Notes: a model not told the origin generated them from the letters alone. DNA of 22,823 nucleotides from a virus (IMGVR_UViG_3300018417_000846:1-22823), one strand, 5' to 3'. Shown: positions 14,870 to 22,709, counted from the first letter of the stretch. Translations and numbers: made by a program.

Positions 14870-15673
14870 ATGGCAAACTGGAGAAAAGACTTACAACAAT
14901 ACGGACCTTTTGGACACGATAGAACGGTTTTTGAGGTTCAAATGCTTGCTGATAAAGACGGTAATATTATTAATACATTTGGTGCGGCTTCGAATGTACC
15001 GATTGCAGCTGGATTAGTTGACGGATATTCAGGTATTCACAAATATGGAGCTGTTTTTGAAACCGCTGTATCTACAATGTCAACTGTATGGACAAGAGCA
15101 GATACAACAGCAAATGCTTTATATGATTGGACATATTCAGCAGGTACAATTACGGTAGAATCCTCATCAGGTTCAGATACAACAGATGTAACCATTACAG
15201 GTTTAGATGAAAACTATGAAGAAGCTACAGAAACATTAACATTGACAGGTTCAACACCAGTTTCAGGTACACAAACTTTCTCCAGAGTTAATCGTGCTTT
15301 TATGGTAACTGCTACCAATGTTGGTGATATTCACGTTAAAAGAGGTTCAACAATTGTAACAGAAATTGCAGCTGATATGGGACAAACATTACAATGTATC
15401 TATACAATACCAGCAGATAAGACAGGTTATTTAATGAACATAAATGCTAGTGCATCTAAAAACCAAGTCGTTGATTTATTTTTATTTCAACGACCATTTG
15501 GTGGTGCGTTTAGAGTACAATCAACTTTGTCACTAAACCAAGGTAATCAATCAATTGATTTTCCTGTGCCATTAAAATTAACAGAAAAAACTGATATTGA
15601 TTTAAGAGTAAAAGGTTCTTCTAACGCAACAATATCAGGAGACTTTACAATTGTATTGGTAGATAACGCATAA
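14870..15673 (+). CDS. Beta-rich virion-type protein
   Basis: This 267-residue protein opens MANWRKDLQQYGPFGHDRTV, followed by Thr-, Ser- and Gly-rich beta strands (TITVESSSGSDTTDVTITGL, ETLTLTGSTPVSGTQTFSRV). Composition and repeated strands are typical of phage structural or fibre proteins. Marine T4-like phages carry similar virion proteins, but I cannot give an exact T4 counterpart. It does not carry the capsid-targeting N-terminus of its neighbours. It starts 5 bases after the previous stop and overlaps the next gene by one base, so it is part of the late operon. Confidence 0.7.
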   Translation: MANWRKDLQQYGPFGHDRTVFEVQMLADKDGNIINTFGAASNVPIAAGLVDGYSGIHKYGAVFETAVSTMSTVWTRADTTANALYDWTYSAGTITVESSSGSDTTDVTITGLDENYEEATETLTLTGSTPVSGTQTFSRVNRAFMVTATNVGDIHVKRGSTIVTEIAADMGQTLQCIYTIPADKTGYLMNINASASKNQVVDLFLFQRPFGGAFRVQSTLSLNQGNQSIDFPVPLKLTEKTDIDLRVKGSSNATISGDFTIVLVDNA

Positions 15674-16260
15674 TGAAAAGTTTTAGAGATTTTATATTTG
15701 AAAAATTAGGCAGAATGAGAATCATCATGTTAGGTGGACCTGGGTCAGGTAAATCGACCTATACAGAATACTTAATTAAACACTTTAATATTACACACAT
15801 TTATCCAGGTGGCATGTTAAGAAAAGAAATTGAAAAAGGTACAGAAATAGGACAGATTGCAAAAGATATAGTATCAAAAGGTGAGTTTGTTCCTAATGAG
15901 ATAGTATTAGAATTAATTAAAAAGAAAGTAGAACAATCACCACAAGGTTATGTATTAGATGGATGGCCAAGATATATGCAACAAGTACAAGATATGGAAA
16001 AATCAGAAATAGGATATGACTATGCTGTATTTTTAGATGTTAGTACTGAAGAAGTAATGAGAAGATTACTTGCAAGAGGTCGTGCAGACGATACGGAAGA
16101 AATTATAGGTAACAGAATAGAATTATATAAAAAAGAAACAGGTCCTGTAATAGAATATTTAAAAAAGAAACCAGGATTTTTAGAAATAAAAGCAGAAGGT
16201 GGTACACCTGAAGAAACTGCTAACGAAATTATTAAGAGAATAGAAAATGAAAGTAAATAG
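15673..16260 (+). CDS. adk: Adenylate kinase with a capsid-targeting-like N-terminal tag
   Basis: The enzyme interconverts ATP, AMP and ADP. The body is a short-form adenylate (or UMP/CMP) kinase: P-loop GGPGSGKST (21-29), YPGGMLRKE in the nucleoside-monophosphate site, YVLDGWPR, and RGRADDTEEIIGNRIELY as a small lid. The usual Asp of the GD-M-L-R motif is Gly here, so substrate choice may differ. A normal kinase would start at Met15 (MRIIMLGGPGSGK). The 14 residues before it, MKSFRDFIFEKLGR, match the T4 internal-protein targeting peptide, with IFE (8-10) as a possible cut site. TAATG overlap with the upstream gene fixes the start at 15673. Packaging into heads is inference. Confidence 0.87.
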   Translation: MKSFRDFIFEKLGRMRIIMLGGPGSGKSTYTEYLIKHFNITHIYPGGMLRKEIEKGTEIGQIAKDIVSKGEFVPNEIVLELIKKKVEQSPQGYVLDGWPRYMQQVQDMEKSEIGYDYAVFLDVSTEEVMRRLLARGRADDTEEIIGNRIELYKKETGPVIEYLKKKPGFLEIKAEGGTPEETANEIIKRIENESK

Positions 16261-16936
16261 TTTTATACAACATTTAGCAGAGGGTGTTTACGACCCAGGA
16301 ATATTTAAAGCATTTTTTCTTGCTGGTGGTCCTGGTTCAGGTAAAACATTTGTAACACAAAGTACATTTTCTGGCACAGGATTAAAAGTTGTAAATTCAG
16401 ATATTGCTTTTGAAAGAAATTTAAAAAAGGCAAACTTATCTTTAAGTATGCCAGATGAAGAAACCTACTTTAGAGATATTGTAAGAAAGGCTGCTAAAAG
16501 AGTCGCTATCTCACAGTTAGATAAATATGTAGAAGGTAGACTTGGTTTAGTTGTTGACAGTACAGGAAGAGATTATGATATGGTTGCTAGACAACATAAT
16601 ATGTTAAAACAAATGGGTTACGATTGCTATATGGTATTTGTAAATACAACTTTAGATGTGGCCTTGGCAAGAAATGCTAGACGTGAAAGAAGTATACCTG
16701 AATATATTACAAAGTCAAGTTGGAAAGGTGTACAAGATAACATTGGTAAGTTTCAAAAACTATTTGGTATGAGTAACTTTTTGGTTGTTGATAATAACAA
16801 ATCAGATTTGGAATTAGTTACTTTAACCATGAACAGAATAGGTAAAGTAGTAAGAGGATTTTTAAGACAACCTGTACAAAATTATATTGCAAAACAATGG
16901 ATGAAAAAAGAATTAGAGGCTAGAAAAAGAAAATGA
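16247..16936 (+). CDS. P-loop kinase (zeta-toxin/polynucleotide-kinase-like) with capsid-targeting-like N-terminus
   Basis: The 229-residue protein starts MKVNSFIQHLAEG, again an aromatic-hydrophobic-x-E peptide with LAE (10-12) as possible gp21 cut site. It then has FFLAGGPGSGKTF with Walker A 27-34, VNSDIAFE carrying a likely catalytic or substrate Asp52, LVVDSTGRD (101-109) as Walker B, and an arginine-rich lid ARNARRERSIPEY (141-153). This layout is that of zeta-toxin-like, AAA_33 or polynucleotide kinases that phosphorylate nucleotides or nucleic-acid ends. The substrate is unknown. It overlaps both neighbours by 4-14 bases. Confidence 0.75.
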   Translation: MKVNSFIQHLAEGVYDPGIFKAFFLAGGPGSGKTFVTQSTFSGTGLKVVNSDIAFERNLKKANLSLSMPDEETYFRDIVRKAAKRVAISQLDKYVEGRLGLVVDSTGRDYDMVARQHNMLKQMGYDCYMVFVNTTLDVALARNARRERSIPEYITKSSWKGVQDNIGKFQKLFGMSNFLVVDNNKSDLELVTLTMNRIGKVVRGFLRQPVQNYIAKQWMKKELEARKRK

Positions 16937-19704
16937 AATTTAAAGATTTTATAAAAGAATCTATCATAGACATACCTAGAAAAACATATGCAAAAGGTGT
17001 ATTTGATAAAGCAGATACTCCTAATCCAGTATTAAAACCATCAGTAAAAAAATTAGTACTAGATGGTATAAAGACATTTGAAAAATTTGGAAAAGTAGTT
17101 AAGTATACCTTAATTGGATCAATACTTACAAAACAATATAGAGCTGATGCCGACCTTGATATAAACATCTTATTTGATATACCTGGTTCAAAAGAAGAAC
17201 AAGAAAAGGTACATGATGAAATAAGAGAATATCAAGGAGAAATAAATGGTAAAACAATACCAGGTACACAGCATCCTATCAACTTCTTTTCCATCATAGA
17301 TCCTGTAACATTTAATAAGGCAAGGGACATGGCTGATGGTACTTTTGATATCGACTCTAACAAGTGGATCAAAAAACCAGAACCTGGCACCTTTGAACCT
17401 GAAAAATACGTTACGGATTTTCAGAAGCGTGTTTCTGAAATAGATGTTGTTAAAGGTGAACTTGTACGAGATATGATTGATTATGAGGAACTAAAAGACT
17501 TAACAGGTGACGACATAAAGAACTTGTCAAGTTTAGTTTCCAAAAAGTTAGACGAAATTAAATCTTCTATTAACACTCTAATTGATATTGGTGACAAAAC
17601 TATTGCAGACCGAAAGGATGCTTTTAGTACAGATATGTCACCAGACGAAATCAGAAAGTTTGGTGTAAAGAACCGACTTCCCAAGAATGTGATTTATAAA
17701 ATGTTAGAAAAGTATCATTATCTCAAATTTTTCAAAAAGTTGAAAGAGATTATGGAAGATGGCAAAATATCACCAGACGAACTGAAATCATTATCAAAAA
17801 TAAAAGAGGCCAAGGGTAGATCAATTGCATTTACCTTTGGCCGATTTAATCCACCAACAATAGGACACGAAAAACTTATTAACAAAGTGGCACAACAAAG
17901 AACAGATGATTACAAAATTTATTTAAGTAAGAGTGAAGACACAAGTAAAAATCCATTGAACGCAAGAGTTAAACTTGCAACAATGAAACAAATGTTTCCT
18001 AGACACGCTAGAAACATAATGCTAAACCCTTCAAATATGATATTAGATATTGCTACTGAACTATACAAAAAAGGTTATTCTAATGTTACGTTTGTTGCAG
18101 GTTCAGATAGAGTAAGAGAATTTGATACTATCTTAAAAAAATATAACGGCGTTAAGAGCCGACACGGTCTATATGACTTTGATAGTATAAATGTGGCATC
18201 AGCAGGAGAAAGAGATCCAGATGCTGATGGTGCAACAGGTATGAGTGCAAGTAAAATGAGAGCAGCTGCTAAAGATAAAGACTTTGATACATTTAAAAAA
18301 GGTCTACCATCAAGTTTTGCTAATTCAAAAAATGCACAAGACCTATTTAAAAATGTAAGAAAAGGAATGATGTTAGCTGCATCCATAGATCATGGTGCAG
18401 GTGCATTTAGATTCAAACCATTTATAACTGCCTCCACAAAAGAGGAGTTAGAAAAAATGACACTAAGGGACAAATATATTTCAGAGCATCTATATGATGT
18501 AGGAGATATAGTTGATGATGTTGAAACAAACATTACTGGTGTCATAGTACGAAGAGGAACAAACTATGTTACCTTAGAGGACGAAAATATGAAATTACAT
18601 AAATCATGGCTTTACAATATAATGGAAACTCCTGTCTACCCTATTAAGTTAGAGGAAAGAGCAAGAAAACTAAAATATGATAAAGAAACAGATCAACCTA
18701 AAAAATATGTTGCTGGTTTAAGTGATAAAGAAAAGAAAGCACACGATAGACATTTAGAAAAACAAGGCAAAAAGTCTGATAGTGATAAGAGTGCTTACAA
18801 ACAATCACCCGCTGATAAAGTGGCAAAAACAAAAACTAGTACACATACAAAGCGTTTCAAACAAATGTATGGTGAGTTAAAAACAAAAAACGAAAAAGAA
18901 CCTCATCATAGAGGTAATGAATTTAGCGATACAGGAATGCCAGAGGCATACGATATAGGCCACGATTATGCAAAATATACTTCATTATTAACACCTGGAG
19001 AAAGACATTACAGTTCAAAATTCCAAGGTGGTCCTTACAAACCAAGTAAACATAGTGATAATTTAATTAATGTTAACGCAGATAAGGACATGAAACCAAT
19101 GAATAAAAAAGTTGAGTTAAAAGATATAGAAGAATGGGCAACTAAAGAAGAAACGATTAATAAATATAAGGAAAGATATGGGGAAGAGTGGCAATCTAAA
19201 ATTGAAGAAACATACAATAAAATGTTTAATAAAGTGATTGACACCAACACAAATATGCAAGAAGGAAGAATGAAAGACATCGCTATTGACCTTAAATCGA
19301 AAGAAGAAGGTGGATTGGATGCGGAAGAATTTCAAAGAAAATACAACAAATCTAAAGCAGAAATGAAAAAAGACTTGGGTGCAAGTGAAGGCTTTAAACT
19401 ATCATTTAAAGATTTTATGAATGAAGAAGCTGATGAGTGGGGTATTTATCCATCTCAAATAAATGAAGCAGATTATCAAGGTAAAACAGTAACCTTGAAT
19501 AAACCTGTAAGAGGTGGTTCTAAAAAGTTTTACGTTTATACAAAAAACGAAAAAGGTAACGTAGTAAAAGTATCATTTGGTGATCCTAATATGGAAATTA
19601 AAAGAGATAATCCTGCAAGAAGAAGAAGCTTTAGAGCAAGACACAACTGTGACAATCCAGGACCTAAATGGAAAGCAAGATATTGGAGTTGCAAAAAATG
19701 GTAA
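16933..19704 (+). CDS. 923-residue double nucleotidyltransferase with capsid-targeting-like peptides
   Basis: The start MKFKDFIKES has a possible IKE (7-9) cut. Domain 1 (about 50-160): pol-beta-type nucleotidyltransferase with IGSILTKQYRADADLDIN; Asp72, Asp74 and Asp76 are the likely metal-binding candidates. Domain 2 (about 295-480): cytidylyltransferase/NMN-adenylyltransferase-like, with GRFNPPTIGH (303-312, the TxGH motif), FVAGSDRV (388-394) and GMSASKMR (436-443) matching the ISxTxxR signature. Residues 500-560 hold a small beta region. After residue 570 the chain is Lys/Glu/Asp-rich with IGHDYAKYTSLLTPGE. A second SFKDFMNEE occurs at 824-832, followed by a C-terminal domain with RARHNCDNPGPKW and WSCKKW, perhaps DUF5872. 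The product is a multi-part late protein; substrates are unknown. Overlaps the previous gene by ATGA. Confidence 0.75.
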   Translation: MKFKDFIKESIIDIPRKTYAKGVFDKADTPNPVLKPSVKKLVLDGIKTFEKFGKVVKYTLIGSILTKQYRADADLDINILFDIPGSKEEQEKVHDEIREYQGEINGKTIPGTQHPINFFSIIDPVTFNKARDMADGTFDIDSNKWIKKPEPGTFEPEKYVTDFQKRVSEIDVVKGELVRDMIDYEELKDLTGDDIKNLSSLVSKKLDEIKSSINTLIDIGDKTIADRKDAFSTDMSPDEIRKFGVKNRLPKNVIYKMLEKYHYLKFFKKLKEIMEDGKISPDELKSLSKIKEAKGRSIAFTFGRFNPPTIGHEKLINKVAQQRTDDYKIYLSKSEDTSKNPLNARVKLATMKQMFPRHARNIMLNPSNMILDIATELYKKGYSNVTFVAGSDRVREFDTILKKYNGVKSRHGLYDFDSINVASAGERDPDADGATGMSASKMRAAAKDKDFDTFKKGLPSSFANSKNAQDLFKNVRKGMMLAASIDHGAGAFRFKPFITASTKEELEKMTLRDKYISEHLYDVGDIVDDVETNITGVIVRRGTNYVTLEDENMKLHKSWLYNIMETPVYPIKLEERARKLKYDKETDQPKKYVAGLSDKEKKAHDRHLEKQGKKSDSDKSAYKQSPADKVAKTKTSTHTKRFKQMYGELKTKNEKEPHHRGNEFSDTGMPEAYDIGHDYAKYTSLLTPGERHYSSKFQGGPYKPSKHSDNLINVNADKDMKPMNKKVELKDIEEWATKEETINKYKERYGEEWQSKIEETYNKMFNKVIDTNTNMQEGRMKDIAIDLKSKEEGGLDAEEFQRKYNKSKAEMKKDLGASEGFKLSFKDFMNEEADEWGIYPSQINEADYQGKTVTLNKPVRGGSKKFYVYTKNEKGNVVKVSFGDPNMEIKRDNPARRRSFRARHNCDNPGPKWKARYWSCKKW

Positions 19705-20846
19705 GCAAATATACAACAACTTGGTCACAAATACAAGAGCAAATGAACGAGTTTACACTTGTTCACGTAGCAAGATGGAAAGGTAAAGATGGTAAAAGAT
19801 ATGCATCACCTTTTAAAACAAAAGATTCTGCTGAAAAGAAAGCAAAAGAATTAAGATCACAGGGTAATTCTGAAGTATCGGTTACACAAGATACATTAAG
19901 AGGGAATATTAAATGGGCTAAAGATGGCGGACCTGATATAAAAGGAATGCAAAAAGAAGAGTCTGACCATGAAGTTTCTATGGCAAGAGGTGAGTTAGAG
20001 GCCATCGCAGATAAGGCCACTCAACTTGCTGGTGCTCTTCAAGGCAAATCAGATGAAGGTAATCCTTTAGAGGCTTGGGTACAATCTAAAATTACAAAAG
20101 CAAAAGACTATATCAATTCAGTTTCAGATTATATGATGTATAATCCTAAAATGAAAGAAGATTTAGATGAGGCAATGAGTCCTGAACAAATTAAAAAGTT
20201 AAAAGATAGTTGGTCAGATATAAAACTTATGTCACCTGAAAAAGTAAAAACATTAAAAAACTTTTTAGACAAATATTCTACAGATACTTTAATGCAACTT
20301 GCACAATCAGGTATAAACTTTGTATCTAACATGGCAAGAAGTGTTGCAATGAGAAGAAAGTCTGCTGATCCAAAACACGCAGGTAGTCATAAGACACACA
20401 GCGTAAAAGAAGAAACAACTGACTCTGAAAAGATGGCTAAAATGAGAGTTAGGCAAATGGCATTACAAACTAAATTAAAAGATTTAGATGTAGGTGATCC
20501 TAAAGATAAAACACCAATTGCAATAACTAAAAATGATTTAGAAAATATACAAATGAAAATGGATCAACTAAAAAATAAAACTCAAAAAGAAGAGGTACAT
20601 CCTGCAAAGGCATTAATAGAAGCAATTGAAGCTGTTAAAAACAAAGCAGAAAAAACAGGTATGCCTTATTCGATATTAAAAAAAGTATATGATAGAGGTA
20701 TGGCTGCATGGAAAGGTGGTCATAGACCAGGAACAACACCACAACAATGGGCACTGGCAAGAGTAAATAGTTTTGTAACTAAATCAAGTGGTACTTGGGG
20801 TGGTGCAGATAGTGATTTAGCTAAAAAAGTAAGGAGTAAAAAATAA
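19698..20846 (+). CDS. Phage-specific protein with C-terminal HRPGTTPQQW domain
   Basis: The start at ATG 19698 is preferred over an in-frame ATG at 19668 because GGAG (19685-19688) precedes it and the overlap with the previous gene is then only 7 bases. The N-terminal part (FTLVHVARWKGKDGKRYASPF, then KAKELRS) looks like a small beta-beta-alpha domain. The middle is Lys/Glu-rich and helical (ALQGKSDEGNPLEAWVQSKI, SPEQIKKLKDSW). The C-terminal segment MPYSILKKVYDRGMAAWKGG plus HRPGTTPQQWALARVNSF is a domain found in many T4-like phage proteins, possibly DUF5824. Function is unknown; presence in the late block suggests a head component or scaffold role. Confidence 0.7.
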   Translation: MVSKYTTTWSQIQEQMNEFTLVHVARWKGKDGKRYASPFKTKDSAEKKAKELRSQGNSEVSVTQDTLRGNIKWAKDGGPDIKGMQKEESDHEVSMARGELEAIADKATQLAGALQGKSDEGNPLEAWVQSKITKAKDYINSVSDYMMYNPKMKEDLDEAMSPEQIKKLKDSWSDIKLMSPEKVKTLKNFLDKYSTDTLMQLAQSGINFVSNMARSVAMRRKSADPKHAGSHKTHSVKEETTDSEKMAKMRVRQMALQTKLKDLDVGDPKDKTPIAITKNDLENIQMKMDQLKNKTQKEEVHPAKALIEAIEAVKNKAEKTGMPYSILKKVYDRGMAAWKGGHRPGTTPQQWALARVNSFVTKSSGTWGGADSDLAKKVRSKK

Positions 20847-21505
20847 TGAACAAAAAATATTTTGAAACAAAGACTGGCAGTATAGAAGAAAAGATTACTC
20901 AAATCGCTACTGAACAACAGTCTATCAAAAAACAAGAACCAAATGTAAAATTAACAGCAGAAAAAACATATTTTGAAACTAAACCAGGATCAATTTCAGA
21001 CGTTGCTGCCAAAATCGTTTCTGAAGCTTTAGATCCAGTAAACAAAGATGCTGTAAAGAAAAAGTTTGACGACAGAAAAGATAAAGATATTGACAACGAT
21101 GGTGATACAGACTCTACAGATAAGTATCTTCATAAGAGAAGAGCTGCAATTTCAAAAGCTACATCTGAAGCAATCAGTCCTGCACAACAGGCTGCAATAG
21201 CAATTTCTAAAAAAGAAAAAGGCGAGAAACCTAAGAACGAAGAAAAAGTAGAATGTTCTAAATGTGAAGGTGAAGGTTGTAGTCATTGTAAAGATAAAGG
21301 ATATCATATGGAACAAATTTGTTCTAAATGTGGTAAAGATCATGCAAATAAAATCAATGCTTCAAATTGTATGGGTGAAAGTAAAAAAACTTTTTCTGAT
21401 TTAAGAACTGAAACAAAAGTAATTAAACTAGGCGACAAAGGAAAAACAGCAACAGGCAAAGAAGCTGGTGCAGTTGACGTAGAACCTAGAGCAATACCTG
21501 TATAA
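20846..21505 (+). CDS. Modular phage protein with YFETK repeats, calcium-loop motif and DnaJ-like zinc finger
   Basis: This 219-residue protein begins with KKYFETKTGSIEEKITQI and repeats YFETKPGSISDVAAKIVSE at residues 42-60. Next comes DIDNDGDTDSTD (81-92), an EF-hand or dockerin-like calcium loop. The zinc module is CSKCEGEGCSHCKDKGY (137-153) with CSKCGKDH (159-166) and C175, a DnaJ-type finger plus a possible second site. A short KTFSDLRTE (181-189) resembles, but does not match, the targeting peptide. AAGGAG at 20831-20836 and the TAATG overlap fix the start. It is likely a structural or scaffold protein; function is not established. Confidence 0.7.
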   Translation: MNKKYFETKTGSIEEKITQIATEQQSIKKQEPNVKLTAEKTYFETKPGSISDVAAKIVSEALDPVNKDAVKKKFDDRKDKDIDNDGDTDSTDKYLHKRRAAISKATSEAISPAQQAAIAISKKEKGEKPKNEEKVECSKCEGEGCSHCKDKGYHMEQICSKCGKDHANKINASNCMGESKKTFSDLRTETKVIKLGDKGKTATGKEAGAVDVEPRAIPV

Positions 21506-21522
21506 GTGCGACATTCTGTCAA

Positions 21523-21554
21523 TTGACAAAACAGCTATTATATGATAGTATAAT
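21523..21554 (+). promoter_or_regulatory. Imperfect sigma-70-type promoter for the HAD phosphatase
   Basis: TTGACA (21523-21528) and TATAAT (21549-21554) are 20 bases apart, wider than the 17 seen elsewhere in the window. The -35 box is half of a 12-base palindrome, TGTCAATTGACA (21517-21528). The leader contains AAGGA before ATG 21572. Confidence 0.45.
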
Positions 21555-21571
21555 AGTATAAGGAAAACACT

Positions 21572-22060
21572 ATGAACAAACCTATCATATATTGCGATAT
21601 GGATGGAGTACTTGCGGACTTTAAAACAGGTGCTCAAAAAACTACAAAGATGTCTATTAATAAATGGATGTCAATGGGTAAAGATAAGTGGTCACTTATC
21701 AAAGCAAAAAAAGACTTTTGGCAAACACTACCTTGGATGCCTGGTGGTAAACAATTATGGTCATATCTATCAAAGTTTAATCCACACATTTTATCAGCAT
21801 ACGTAGAAGAAACTTACGATCCAAACTGTATACCTGGCAAAACTGAATGGTTAAGAAGAAATGCAGGTATGACAAATAGACAAAAAATTAATCTAGTACG
21901 AAGAAAAGATAAAAAACTTTTTGCTAAAAGAGGCCAACCTGCTATTCTTATAGACGATTACGAGAAAAATATAAGAGAGTTTATCAATGCTGGTGGTACT
22001 GGCATACATCATACAAACACATCTAAAACTATATCTGAACTTAAAAAACTAGGTTTTTAA
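21572..22060 (+). CDS. HAD-superfamily phosphatase, 5'(3')-deoxyribonucleotidase-like
   Basis: The 162-residue protein has all HAD motifs: DMDGV at 9-13 with nucleophile Asp9 and Asp11, Ser75 in HILSAY (motif II), lysines 112-115 in RRKDKK (motif III), and IDDYEKN with Asp128 and Asp129 (motif IV). DGVLADF and WLRRNAG are typical of small phage and bacterial nucleotidases that remove phosphate from deoxynucleotides. Such genes are frequent in T4-like marine phages. It has its own promoter. The gene stands between the late block and the next late promoter, so it is probably expressed independently. Confidence 0.82.
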   Translation: MNKPIIYCDMDGVLADFKTGAQKTTKMSINKWMSMGKDKWSLIKAKKDFWQTLPWMPGGKQLWSYLSKFNPHILSAYVEETYDPNCIPGKTEWLRRNAGMTNRQKINLVRRKDKKLFAKRGQPAILIDDYEKNIREFINAGGTGIHHTNTSKTISELKKLGF

Positions 22061-22063
22061 TCT

Positions 22064-22071
22064 TATAAATA
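22064..22071 (+). promoter_or_regulatory. T4-type late promoter (TATAAATA)
   Basis: A perfect TATAAATA box begins 4 bases after the HAD gene stop. The transcript would start near 22077, and the leader holds AAGGAG (22099-22104) before ATG 22113. It drives a virion-type gene, as expected for a T4 late promoter. Confidence 0.8.
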
Positions 22072-22112
22072 GTACTGTTATATAACAATTATTAATTTAA
22101 GGAGAGATATAT

Positions 22113-22670
22113 ATGTCTTTATGGGGAAACGATATAAAGCCTAAAAATCTTACAGACGAAGAAAAAAAAGAAGTCTATGCAACCTCTCAAGGTTGGGTAA
22201 GAGAAGCAGGCTCAATATTATCAGGTAATGGTAATCCAAATGCAGATCCTGAAGTATTAGTAGCAATCGGTGGATTAGCTACAAATATGGGTTCAGCAGA
22301 TATTACTGAAATAGAATTTGTAACAACATCAATCAGTGCAGCTGCTGGTGGAAACATTGACGTTAGAGTAAGATTTAACGAAAGAGTTGACATTACAGGA
22401 ACACCACAAGTAACAGTAACTAACGACCAAACAGGTAGTGGTACTGATGCTACATTTACAGCAGATTATAACTCTGGTACAGGAACTAACGAAATTGTAT
22501 TCAGAGCAACTTATGGTGCTGCAGATGGTGGTATTGCTGAGAATGATGTATTATCAATTGGCTCTAACGCAGTAGCACTTAACAGTGGTACTATTAAAGA
22601 TGCTGGTACAACAACAAACTCTACAATTACAAACGCTGCTCAAACAGGTACATTAACTGTTTCAGCATAA
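22113..22670 (+). CDS. Virion-type protein with Ig/adhesin-like beta domain
   Basis: The N-terminal 60 residues (MSLWGNDIKPKNLTDEEKKE, GWVREAGSILSGNGNPNADP, EVLVAIGGLATNM) match a head or tail module widespread in marine T4-like phages. Residues 65-185 are a beta-sandwich-like, threonine- and glycine-rich segment (IDVRVRFNERVDITGTPQVT, FTADYNSGTGTNEIVFRA) similar to Ig-like or SwmB-type repeats of surface proteins. It probably forms an exposed structural protein. The late promoter and good ribosome-binding site support high late expression. A strong hairpin follows the stop. Confidence 0.75.
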   Translation: MSLWGNDIKPKNLTDEEKKEVYATSQGWVREAGSILSGNGNPNADPEVLVAIGGLATNMGSADITEIEFVTTSISAAAGGNIDVRVRFNERVDITGTPQVTVTNDQTGSGTDATFTADYNSGTGTNEIVFRATYGAADGGIAENDVLSIGSNAVALNSGTIKDAGTTTNSTITNAAQTGTLTVSA

Positions 22671-22680
22671 TAACAAAATC

Positions 22681-22709
22681 ATATAAGGGCGCTCAAAGTG
22701 CCCTTATAT
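22681..22709 (+). terminator. Strong hairpin after the virion protein gene
   Basis: ATATAAGGGC (22681-22690) is perfectly complementary to GCCCTTATAT (22700-22709). A G-T and a C-G pair extend the stem inward and leave a TCAAA loop. There is no long T-tract after it, so it may stop transcription weakly or protect the mRNA end. This is the clearest hairpin of the window. Confidence 0.7.

Noticed and set aside
14860-14872. GATAAAAAATATGG as a leaderless late promoter for the 14870 gene
   Set aside because: It mismatches the late box and the gene is only 5 bases from the preceding operon gene.
19577-19786. Overlapping plus-strand frame at the end of the 923-residue protein
   Set aside because: It is out of frame with two well-supported genes and shows no domain.
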